Positions 35,716 to 46,000 of a stretch of DNA of 64,000 nt are shown piece by piece. The notes below the pieces were generated by a model, which had not been told where the DNA came from, did not search any database, and was given only the letters and a program-made list of their open reading frames with translations. The first letter of the stretch is position 1. Each line of letters starts with the position of its first letter. Source of the DNA: Wyeomyia smithii (Eukaryota > Arthropoda > Insecta > Diptera > Culicidae); assembly GCF_029784165.1 (NCBI RefSeq), contig NC_073696.1, forward strand, positions 240,668,892-240,732,891, written 5' to 3'. A program made the translations under genes and the position numbers.

Positions 35716-36764
35716 CACTCCCCCCACAATTATGGATCTCCCACAATTACGGATCACTTTTGTGTCTCATATCATTTAACTCAGTTCAACTAACGGTTCG
35801 AAGGCATGTAACATTTTTGCAGTAAAATATGCCATATTTGCTAGCTTCAAACACAGAAAACATCGTTCTTATTCCTAGATTGATGTATTTTTTATAGGCG
35901 TGAAATATTGTCTTCCAGAATCTATCAAAATATTTGTCGTTTTTCTCAATCAGCGTAAGTAGCACACTCATCATTCATAAGGTTCATATGCCATATAATC
36001 GCTAATTGTCGTGCAAAAAATAACTCATACACAAAGATCAAGGTAAGTTCTTCACGATCCATCAAAATGTTGATGGTTGATAACGATTTTTCTATAAAAA
36101 CTAGTTATTTTCTAAGTGTTCCATAATAGGGACCAGGACAAGATAGTTCTCTATAAATATGGATCACTCCGATTCAAATGTGATTTTCACCAAATAAAAC
36201 ACCCATTAACTTCTATTGAGCTCTAAACGGAAGCTAAACAGTGCTGAGCCTTTGAAAAATATTATTTCCAAGGCACGAGGGGCAGGAAAGCTACATAAAG
36301 CGGGAAACTGTTATGATGTACCGTATACAATGGTTCATTGATACCTTCGGGAGCGACAGACGTGGACTCTCGATCTAACTGCAACCTCAAAAGCCATGCG
36401 GGATATTTGGGACTGTTTGAAATATGTTATTTCTTCAAATTACATAATTTGAATATGGTTTATTGAATGAATTCGTTGCCAAAAGCTGTTTTTATTATGC
36501 TGATCCATAATATGATGCGAAATGTCTCATAATTAGAACCGCTCTCAAAAGTGATCCATAATTGTGTATTTGGTGAGTTATGAAATAAACATACTTTCTG
36601 AGAAATATTCACAAAACATGGAAAGAAATACTCAATGAAGTGGAAGATTACATATTTCTGTGACTGAAAACATTGATAGATTACTTATAAACAATAAAAT
36701 TGGTCAGAAATGATTTTTTGGATTCATACATCTTCTTAGGTGATCCATAATCGTGGGGGGACTG
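35716..36764. mobile_element. Pogo-like TIR element nested in 34700-37397
   Basis: Ends CACTCCCCCCACAATTATGG and (reverse) CAGTCCCCCCACGATTATGG are flanked by TA on both sides (35714-35715 and 36765-36766), as in the Tc1-mariner-pogo group. Internal ATGGATCAC/TGATCCATAA motifs recur. Around 36220-36330 a plus-strand reading gives a weak helix-turn-helix-like remnant (GAGKLHKAGNCYDVPYTMVH), but no catalytic DDE/D domain is visible. Non-autonomous or decayed. Confidence 0.7.
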
Positions 36765-37397
36765 TATTGATTGCACTGCGAGCGTGTTGTTTATCTTTTG
36801 GCGCACTTTGACCCACCTCGAATAGTTTTATTGAAATCGTCCAAATAATTTCAATAGCAATTCGGTCAAGTAATTTTATGTTGGCTGCTGAATACTAGGA
36901 CCAACCATAGGAAAAGCACTTTACAGGTACGTAGTATTGTTATTAGGCGTGTGATATTGAACTGGCGCGACTGCCCCGGCTGATCATTTTATACACAGTT
37001 TTACCAATAGTGCAGAAATCTGGAGGATAACTTTAGCACAAGTACCATTTGTGTCATAGTTATTGTTTGTTGAACTCGTGCTATTGAAAAAACATCTCCA
37101 AAACCAGGAAAAAACGAACTTGTTTCCGGAATGTGGTTCAATTACTGATAAAAACAATTTCTCACAAATGTTGTATTTTAAGTTGTTTTCTGTGCTGTTT
37201 TGATAACATCATAAACACAAGTTACAGACAAGTAGCGGCAGTTAATATTTAATAATCTTTAAAATACACTTATGCTATGAAATAACATCTCGAGAACAAG
37301 AATATAACAACACATGTTTTCAATTGCGCTTATATTACTCTTATATGTCTATTGTTATAGTTAATTATTTTCTAACATGTTTGGTGTGTTACTTGGG

Positions 37398-37829
37398 GTG
37401 ATTGACGCAAATAAATAAACTAAACTAAAAAACAGGCATTTCAATGTTTTGTACCCGAGTTTTATCGTGCTCAATCGTTGACGCCTGGTATAATCAGGAA
37501 GAGCACTTCTAGAAGGTGTAGGTATCTATATAAGAATTTTTGCAACTCTGTGATTCTGACAAAAATTGTCGCTAAAGTTGCTGGTTTTTTATTATAGTGA
37601 CCCCATTTTAACCACACATCGACTCAGTTGTTGGCAGAATATGTCCTGTCCTGTATTGTGTTTACCAGCGGTAGAATATGCCCATATCCGTGGAGACCTG
37701 CTGCGAGGCTAACTGGTTAACGGACAACAAAAACGTGCGGAAAGCTCCTGGTAAAATAGTGCGGGGAGGCAAATAAATCAACTATCGAAGCATTTTTTTC
37801 CTTCGAAAATTCCTGTTAGGTTAGCCTAA
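37398..37829. other. Spacer
   Basis: No gene or clear element ends. Mixed composition. Confidence 0.35.
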
Positions 37830-38168
37830 CCTCGTGATCATCGCTAGCAATGCATTTTTTTGTGCTGCTCCACGAGAGTTATCTTGTTTACTCAGCATGA
37901 AACAGTGTCAGCGAATAACGAATAACATTCGATTGCCACCACTTTTCCCGGTGGTTGCATTTGCGGCTTTAAAATAAAAATTTATAGTCATTTCTATGGT
38001 TTAGTATGAGTATTCTGGGTAGCACCACAGAATATACCATTATGAGGTTGCATCTGAGACACTTTTGCGTTAGTGACACTGAGCTGGATTTGGTGTATGT
38101 GTGTTGCGATGTTTTTTGGGTAAATTTTTTTTAAAGGTCCGAAGAATGTTTGATTTTTCTCCCCAGGA
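37830..38168 (+). repeat. Dispersed ~340 bp repeat, copy at 49139-49480
   Basis: Collinear, same-strand match to 49139-49480 with only scattered differences: CCTCGTGATCATCGCTAGC, GAAACAGTGTCAGCGAATAA, TTCTGGGTAGCACCACAGAA and AAAGGTCCGAAGAATGTTTG all occur in both. No inverted ends or A tail are obvious. Homology stops at CCCAGGA in both copies. The minus-strand frames it contains are the same repeat read twice and not a gene. Confidence 0.85.
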
Positions 38169-39317
38169 TAGAGTTTTTGAACCAGCAATGGAAAATAAAG
38201 TTTAATGAAAAATGAAGAAAATTATTTGTCTTTGAAAATAAAAGTTGTTTTTCCTCCAAATTGGTGATCATTAACTTTTTTTTTAGTACGAAAATGTCTC
38301 CAAAAAAATAGTAAGGTCCTGAAGAATTTGGTTCTTGGCTTCGGCTCAGGAAAACGCTGTGCAATTTGCAAAAATATTATGTGGTATATGTACCATAATA
38401 GTTTTTACAGGGAAGGAAAATTGGAAAGAAAATGATAATCATCTTTTGTAAAAAAACATACAAAAATTTAACAATGTTTCTTTTTTGTTACATTTTTTCG
38501 TTGGTAAGACTTTCAGAATAAAAGACTTTTGTTCGTGATTCAAGGCCGGGAAGCTTGCTCATCTACTCATCTATGTTGATACTTCAATTTTTATAAAGAA
38601 CGTAGAACTGAATGGACAGGAATTAACGTGGTTTGTTGGAGTGTAGTGGAGTACGTTCGAATATACATGGTAATATTGTTGTGAATGACGAATTAGGTTG
38701 AAGAGGATGAAGTATGGTTGATTGCATTGGATTGTGAAATGATCTGACACTAGAAACATATTGAAGTGCGAGAAAGTATGATAAAGCATTTTGCGAGAAG
38801 ATTTTTTTTCTATGGAGTGTCCTATTAGATAGAAGAAGAATTGATTACACAATGGTACGTAACATTAAATACCAGTAAACGTTCGTTTTATGTTACGCAA
38901 TTCAATGAATTCTAGTTTAACTATTTTATCAGATAGAGCCCAATTGCAAACAGCATGCTCAACTCCCGTGCCACAGCTTTGCTATCACGCTATCAGCTCA
39001 TAATTGCGATTAGAATCTTTTGTAGTGCTCCAGGAAATGCATCCCTATCACTATAAATTTATATCGTTCGATCGGTGGGCCACACCATTCATCCGCGGGA
39101 GGATTCCGTGGTGCAGATATAGCCAACTTTTATCGGCACTTGCTTAGCCGGTGCTTGTCGTCGCCTAACGAGATTTATGGGTTTTTGGCAAAATAGCTAT
39201 ACTATCACATGAATTTATGCGAACGTGCTGGGATACACGAATTCAGTCAGCTCGCTTTCGGGGAAGTTTTCGCTCAACAATGCTACGGATGAATGGGATG
39301 CTGTTTTTGAACCTTGT
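38169..39317. other. AT-rich spacer, no gene recognised
   Basis: Minus-strand frames at 38131-38364 and 38571-38852 have no domain or homologue that I recognise. A GC-richer patch at about 38940-39200 may be unique host DNA. Confidence 0.4.
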
Positions 39318-40221
39318 ATGTACATTAGACTGGGACACGGTTATATGGGAAAAAAGCGATCGTGTTATTTTTTCGCTCCCATGAACTTTTCGTGTTCCTT
39401 ATGGATTCTATAACAACTGTGTAACTTTTCAGATCGATTGGTGAAACGCCCGATTTTTTAAGTTTCAATACGATTTTATATGGGAAAATTCACTTTTTCA
39501 AAACTTATTCTCTATAAATTCCCAGTTGGGTCCTAAACATATATCGTTACATGCTATTTGTAGGAAATTTTCCTGGGAAAAACTCTTCTGAAGACCGTAA
39601 GGCGCTACGATGCTTGTAGTTATTCACCTCAAACTGATTGAATGTCTGACGGACGGCTCACCATTGAATTTTACTAGCAATACTGCTGCAGCATGCTGCT
39701 GTTGCAAATTCAACCATGTGATGTGAGAAATGATATCGCTTAAATTTATCTTGGAGGCTTCCCCAAAGATACTATTAGCGAAAATCACACTTTGAAAATT
39801 AATTCCACGCGAAATTATTTCTCATACTTAAGCAAGTCTGCAATAGCAGCATGCTGTAGCAGTGTTGCTGGAAAATTTCAATTGTGAGCCGTTCGTCAGA
39901 CATTCAATTAGTTTGGGGTGAATAGCTGTTTCTACAAGCATCGTAGCGCCTTACGGTCTTCAGAAGAGTTTTTCCCAGGAAAATTTCCTACAAATATCAT
40001 GTATCGATATATTTTTAGGACCTAACTGGGAATTTCTAGAGAATAAGTTTTGAAAAAGTGAATTTTCCCATATAAAATCGTATGGAAACTTTAAAAATCG
40101 GGCGCAAATCGGGCGTTTCACCGATCGATCTGAAAAGTTACACAGTTGTTATGGGACCCATAAGGAACACGAAAAGTGCATGGGAGCTAACATTTATTTT
40201 TTGTCCCACCCTAATGTACAT
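39318..40221. mobile_element. Large foldback element, ~900 bp with ~350-400 bp arms
   Basis: Outer edges ATGTACATTAG (39318) and CTAATGTACAT (40221) are inverted. Long arms follow: the left arm blocks AACACGAAAAG (complement), GTGTAACTTTTCAGATCGAT, GAAACGCCCGAT, CCTGGGAAAAACTCTTCTGA and GGCGCTACGATGCTTGTAG return in reverse order from about 40190 back to 39840. The centre (about 39715-39835) is unpaired. It is non-coding and could form a very long hairpin RNA if transcribed. Confidence 0.85.
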
Positions 40222-41191
40222 AAGTATGGCGCGTGGCGGATAATGGTTGTATAGAATTTGCGCCCACGTGACTGCCAACACCGGCATTGCTGAAATGGAA
40301 CCGTGCTATAGTCTGGAAGGAGCAGAAAAAGTGAGTTTCAAGCGAAAATTCAATGTTTCGAAGTTCAAAGATCAAAATACTTATGAAAAACACGTTTATC
40401 AGATTCAAAGTCTCCTAAACCGAGAAGATAACTGGAAGAATATCATGATTTCTAGTATGATCCAAGATAAACAGTAGACTTCAAATCGTTGAAGGAAGCC
40501 TGACATTATTTGAAAATCCAACATGAAATTATTCAATCGAATGTTTTGCAATCTTCAATTTGCAAAGGCAAATCAAGATCGAAAATGAATGATAGGATAG
40601 TATGAGGTGACCGTGAGAAAATATTCCAAGTATTGTCTCCTTTTCTTTCGGTTTCAATCCATTTTGTGTTAATTTCTTTCCCAAATCATGACTGGAAAAT
40701 CGGCAGCAACAACTTCACCAATCGGTATCGATTTTAATATTGTTTTTGTTCTTCTGGCAATCAAATAGGGATGCCAGCTGAACCAGATTTTGCGTGTTAT
40801 GTGGAAGCTTACTCTATTAATAAAAAAAATATTACAAATCTTATTTTTTTTGGTTTACTTTCGAGAATTCCAAATCCTTCCACTCGGTTTTGTACTCATT
40901 TTTATTCAATAAAGAATTGTAAAGATTTACTCCGTTAAAAGTTTGAACCCATTTCAACTCTTAACTTCTCTACGCCCTCCCTCTGTCCTCCAACTTTACC
41001 AATTAAATACATAAACCCATGTATACTTAAGGTAACGTCAAACTAGGTAAGACTTCTACAAAGTTGACTTTGTAAAAACTTTGCTCCAGACAAAAAAAAT
41101 CACAGGAAGGTTGTATGCAAAGCCACGACCGCAGGTTTAAAGTAGAATACTTTTACAAGAAAGATAACCCGGCTGCTTGCGTGTCAGTCAT
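40222..41191. other. Spacer with a weak open frame at 40247-40477
   Basis: The 76-residue plus frame at 40247-40477 (KRKFNVSKFKDQN...LLNREDNWKNI) has a faint look of a copia-type gag segment, but no neighbouring domain supports this. The rest is AT-rich, with nothing recognisable. Confidence 0.3.
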
Positions 41192-41560
41192 TTTGACGTA
41201 GAACTACGTTTTTCTTTAGCCTACCACATAGGGATGTAAATAGGAAAACTATTACGAAAAGGGGACGAAATATGTCCCTTTTTAAATGCTTATAAATCGG
41301 TTTGTTTTCAACCGATTTCCTTCATTTTTGCAGCAATTGTTTAGAAAATTATACACTCATCTACCCAAATGTAGAAAATTGTTGATTGATTATGCAAACT
41401 ATTGTACTATTGATAATTGTCAAGCCTTGTTTAAACGAAAATTACGTCCTCTGATTGGTCGTTATATGATTGCTTCCCAAGCATGGTCGACAGAATCATA
41501 TACCTTGCAATTGAAAACATGCTATTTGGCCTATATAAGAGCCTGTTTCAGCCGAAGCCG
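41192..41560 (+). repeat. Dispersed repeat family F, uninterrupted copy
   Basis: Begins near TTTTGACGTAGAACTACG and runs through CAACCGATTTCCTTCA, ACTATTGTACTATTGA, GTCAAGCCTTGTTTAAACG and ACGTCCTCTGATTGGTCG. Other copies: 42788-43013 continued at 46524 (split by the R1-type LINE), 6847-7140 (minus), 47340-47690 (minus), and a weaker one at about 63560-63665. This copy shows the uninterrupted state of the site used by the R1-type insertion. Confidence 0.75.
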
Positions 41561-41624
41561 CTCATAATAGTTCTGGACAGCGACAAGTTGTCAACAGCAG
41601 TCGTACTTCCTTAGCAGCACTAGC

Positions 41625-42790
41625 CCTGTGGTTGGTCACCACGTCTCAGGAGCAGCGCGGTTCTTCTCAGCGTGTGTCGCCAGACTGCCATTAATCCCCC
41701 GTGTAAGGGCAGCATGAAGATCGTCATCACCAAATCCAATCTTGAATAGCAAAATGCCTTTTTTCAAGGCAAATAAACAAGTCATTGAAAGTTAATAATT
41801 TTTGACAACGTAAGCAAGCATTCTGTGCGGATTCTAGCAGTTACATCTTTCGCGGCCGTCTAATTTACAGAAGGTGAAATAGCTTCCACAGTGCATGTTG
41901 TCCGTGTATCTTAACTCCCCCACTGTTGGGGCAGCACAAAGGTTGCGATCAGCAACCGATTTTGAACAGCAAAATGCCTTTTTTCAAGGCAAATAAACAA
42001 GTAATTGAAGGGTGAAAATTTCCTAGCATCAACACAAGCAAACATTCTTCGCGGGATCCTAGCAATCAAATTCTGTTGTAGTTTATTTAGTTAATACCCC
42101 CACTGTTGGGACAGCACGAAGGCTGCGATCAACATAACGGATTTTGAATAACAAACTGCCCTGTTAGAACGCATTCACAGAGGCAGTTAATTCGAATATG
42201 CAGAGCTAATATGAAGTCGATTCATTCAATTAGCATTAACAGAATTGCGTCGTCTCTCAATTGCTCAGTTGCAACATGATGCAACACGCGAAAGCGACAA
42301 ACGAAATCGCTTGTTTGATATTACAAGCCGTAATACGATAGGGGTAATATCGTTGCGTGTGTGAGAGCACCATCGGTGTTTATTCGCTGGAAACAAATAT
42401 CCAATGCGAATTGTGGAATAATTCGTCTAAAGAATATTAGAGAACTAGACAACTGAACAGAAGGGCGTGGCCTATTACGTAGTACCCTTCGGCTATAAAA
42501 GAGTGTTTCTGGGAAAACTAGCTACATTCATTAGTCGGAAGGTGAGCTGGATGGACCGTCCACAACGTTGACAGCAGTAAAAGCAGATACAGCACTCAGA
42601 AGTAACAGCGGGTTGCGCCTGTGGCTGCCTTCAAATTAAATAAATCACTTGCGCTGTGGTTGGTCACCATGTCTCAGTAACAGCGCGGTTCTTCTCAGCG
42701 TGCCTCGTCAGACTGCCATTATTCCCCCACTGTTGGGGCAGCATAAAGATCGTCATCACCAAATCCAATTTTGAACAGCAAAATGCCTTT
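41625..42790 (+). repeat. Repeated blocks with histone-like 3' hairpins
   Basis: A ~135 bp block (TGTGGTTGGTCACCA ... AAAATGCCTTTT) occurs at about 41628-41765 and again at 42656-42790. The sub-block CAGCAAAATGCCTTTTTTC also occurs at about 41965. At 41755-41771 and 41975-41991 a TGCCTT/AAGGCA stem closes a TTTTC loop and is followed by AAATAAAC, recalling histone mRNA 3' ends, although the loop is one base longer than usual. A TATA box (TATAAA, 42494-42499) and AATAAA (42639) lie between. No histone coding sequence is found. Confidence 0.55.
42494..42645 (+). promoter_or_regulatory. TATA box to AATAAA mini-unit
   Basis: GGCTATAAAAG at 42491 is followed about 32-36 bases later by initiator-like ACATTC/TCATTA (42525-42533). 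A poly-A signal AATAAA comes at 42639-42644, only about 110 bases downstream, with no open reading frame of note. A similar arrangement occurs at 49947-50084. It could produce a short capped RNA or be a relic of a gene whose body was lost. Confidence 0.4.
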
Positions 42791-43013
42791 TGACGTAGAA
42801 CAACGTTTTACTTTAGCTTACCATACAGGGATGCAAACTGAAGAACTGGGACGAAATTTGTCCCTTTTCAAATGCTTATAGGTTTTCAACCGAGTTTCTT
42901 CATTCTTGCAGCAATCGATTGGAAAATATACATGCATCTGCCCAAATGCAGAAAAATGTTGTTTGAATCTACGAACTATTGCACTATTGAAAATTGTCAA
43001 GCCTTGTTGAAAT
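42788..43013 (+). repeat. Family F repeat, left part, split by the R1-type LINE
   Basis: Matches 41192-41430 (TTTTGACGTAGAACAACG, TTTTCAACCGAGTTTC, GCAGCAATCGATTGG, GTCAAGCCTTGTTGAAA). The copy resumes after the LINE at 46524 with AAAAATAACGTCCTCTGATTGGTCG. Confidence 0.8.
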
Positions 43014-46000
43014 TGAACAAGGGGGCTACCTACAAAACGGTAGTTGAAAAGGTCCTAGGGAAGGGGTGCAAGTGCGGGCACTCACCTCAGAAGTGACTCT
43101 CCAGCTTAAAAACCTGGACGAAATCACTGAGGGGTGCGACATTGCACAAGCCCTAAAAGCGAAGTGCGGGGTGGAGGTGGCTAAGGAGTCAATCCGCCTC
43201 CGCAAAGGTCCGCCGGGGACTGAGTCGTTGTCGGACATCGCCGTCATATCGGATCCCTACCGCATCCCTCCCGGAAACGGTAACTGGGTTGCGGATAAGT
43301 CCAGTTTGGCGGCCATATGTACGACGAGCAAGTTCCCGGTTCAGGAGGTTGTCTCAACCTCAAAAGAAGGGTACGTAGTTGCTAAGGTAAACGGAGTGTT
43401 CTACTGCAGTTGCTATGCTCCGCCACGTTGGTCTACCGAAAGGTTCACCCAGATGGTCGACCTCCTATCCATGGAGCTAACGGGCCTAACGCCGTTGGTG
43501 GTGGCGGGCGACTTCAACGCTTGGGCTGTTGAGTGGGGAAGTCGCTTCACGAACCAGAGGGGCCAGATCCTGTTGGGGGCTTTTGCAAAGCTCAACCTAG
43601 ATCTGGCCAACGTTGGGAACATAAGTACATTTAGCAGAAATGGTGCGGAGTCGATCATCGACGTGACGTTCTCCAGCCCAGGACTGATCAAGAACTGGAG
43701 GGTAGACGATGGCTACACTAATAGCGACCACCAGGCGGTCTGTTATAGTGTAGACAACAACGAGAGGCGGCAAGCGACGGGTAGAGCCAACACTCCGACC
43801 GTTCGCGGGTGGAAGACATCGCACTTTGATGCCGAGGTATTCGAAGAGGCAATGAGAAGGGAGCGCGAGGGGGGCAGTTGGCTCCGCCCGACTGCTGACC
43901 AACTAGTTGCTATGCTATCGCGGGCGTGCGACGCCACCATGCCTAGGACTCGCCAACCTAGGAATGGAAAGCCACCGGTTTCCTGGTGGACGGACGCGAT
44001 AGCCGACCTTCGCAGTGCGTGCCTCCGTGCAAGACGGAGGATGCAGCGTGCGCGAAACGAAGAAGAGAGGACAGAGCGCCGCGCAGCATTCAGTTCGGCA
44101 AGATCAATGCTAAAGAGTGCGATAAAGGCCAGCAAGAGGGCCTGCTTCGATAGGCTATGTGCGAGTGCCAATACGAATCCGTGGGGTGACGCCTACAGGA
44201 TCGTAATGGCCAAGACTAAAGGCGCGCTGGCGCCTGCAGAGCGATCACCAGCGATGCTGGAGCGTATCATCGAGGGGCTCTTTCCACGCCACGAGCCAAG
44301 TCCTTGGCCTCCGGCAGTCGAGTCTCACGTCCGACGTTCCAGTATCTCAGACATAGACCAGAGATGGTCGGCCAACCTGCCGAGCATCCAATCCGTGAGC
44401 GACGACAGCCGTGTCGAGACAGGGGGGGAGGCAAGGGTTACGAATGAGGAACTCATCGTGATCGCCAAATCCCTAAAGGTGAGCAAGGCACCGGGACCGG
44501 ATGGTATCCCTAACCTGGCGATCAGGCTGGCGATAAAAACGGCCCCCGGGCTGTTCAGGGCAGTCATGCAGAGGTGCCTGGATGACTGTCTCTTTCCGGA
44601 CAGGTGGAAGCGGCAGACTGGTCTTATTGGCGGCAGACTGGTCTTATTGCCGAAGGCTGGGAAACCGCCAGGGGACCCATCGGCATATAGGCCTAACTGC
44701 CTGCTGGACACCGCGGGCAAGGTGCTTGAGAGGATCATCCTCAACAGACTGGTGAGGTACACGGAGGGTGTACACGGTCTGGCAAGTAACCAGTTCGGCT
44801 TCCGGAAGGGCAGGTCCACGCTGGACGCAATCTCTTCCGTCATCAAGACGGTGGAGGTAGCAATCCAGCGCAAGAGAAGGGGAATACGCTACTGCGCAAT
44901 CGTCACGCTCGACGTGAAGAATGCGTTCAATAGTGCCAGTTGGGACTCCATAGCGCTCGCGCTCAGGAGCATCCATGTACCGGTGTCGCTGTACAAGATT
45001 CTGGAAAATTATTTCCAGAATCGAGTACTTGTTTACGACACGGAGGAGGGTCAGAAGTGCGTCCCAATTACCGCAGGAGTTCCGCAAGGTTCTATCCTGG
45101 GCCCGGTGTTGTGGAATGTCATGTATGACGGAGTGTTGAAACTCAAGTTCCCTGTAGGGGTTGTGATCGTCGGCTTTGCAGACGACATAGCGCTGGAGGT
45201 TTACGGCGAGTCTATCGAGGAGGTCGAGTTGACGGCCGCGCACTGTATACGCAAGGTCGAGGACTGGATGCGCTCCAGGAAACTGGAGCTCGCGCATCAT
45301 AAGACGGAGGTCACGGTTGTGAACAACCGTAAATCGGAGCAACAGGCGGTGGTCAGAGTCGGAGACTGCACCATCACCTCGAAGCGATCCCTGAAGCTCT
45401 TGGGGGTTATGGTGGACGACAAACTCACGTTCGGGAGTCACGTCGACTATGCCTGTAAGAGGGCCTCATCGGCTATTGCAGCACTATCTCGTATGATGTC
45501 CAATAGCTCAGCGGTTTATGGCAGCAAGCGAAGACTTCTTGCCAGCGTGGTTTCGTCCATACTTAGGTATGGTGGGCCAGTATGGTCCAGAGCGCTAGGT
45601 ACTAACAGTTACCGTGGTAAACTGGAAAGTACCTACAGGCTCATGTGCCTGAGAGTTGCGAGTGCGTATCGTACGGTGTCATACGATGCAATCTGTGTCT
45701 TGTCCGGCATGATGTCTATCAGCATCGCCATCAAGGAGGACAGAGAGTGTTTCGACCAACGTGACACAAGGGGCATACGAGGTACCAGAAGGTCATTCTC
45801 GATGCTCCGCTGGCAGCGGGAATGGTCCAACTCCACAAAGGGCAGATGGACGCACCGACTCATACCGGAGATATCCGGCTGGGTCGGGAGACGACATGGT
45901 GAAGTGAACTTCCACCTGACACAAATCCTGTCAGGCCATGGTTGTTTCAGGCAATATCTGCACAGGTTCGGACACGCGGTGTCCCCCATGTGTCCCGAGT

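Larger units (their letters stand above)
34700..37397. mobile_element. Larger CCCAAGTAAC element with nested insertions
   Basis: Starts CCCAAGTAACACATG and ends GTGTGTTACTTGGG, like the 879 bp element at 26011, sharing end-proximal blocks (CTCTATCACCAGAAAAGCGCA, ATACATCTCGAGTAC, CAATTGCGCTTATA). Its extra length is partly explained by the minisatellite at 35410-35586 and the pogo-like element at 35716-36764. No transposase frame survives. Confidence 0.75.

Noticed and set aside
40247..40477. Possible copia-type gag fragment
   Set aside because: The resemblance is limited to a few residues and no protease, integrase or LTR is nearby.
41286..41567. 93-codon frame with HLPKCRK motif as a gene
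   Set aside because: It lies in repeat family F; kept only as a question about the origin of the repeat.
42530..42790. Histone H2A coding remnant
   Set aside because: A few matching bases near CTTCTCAGCG do not extend to any protein-level match in any frame.
44644..45441. 265-codon minus-strand frame inside the R1-type element
   Set aside because: Antisense shadow of a GC-rich coding region; no domain.
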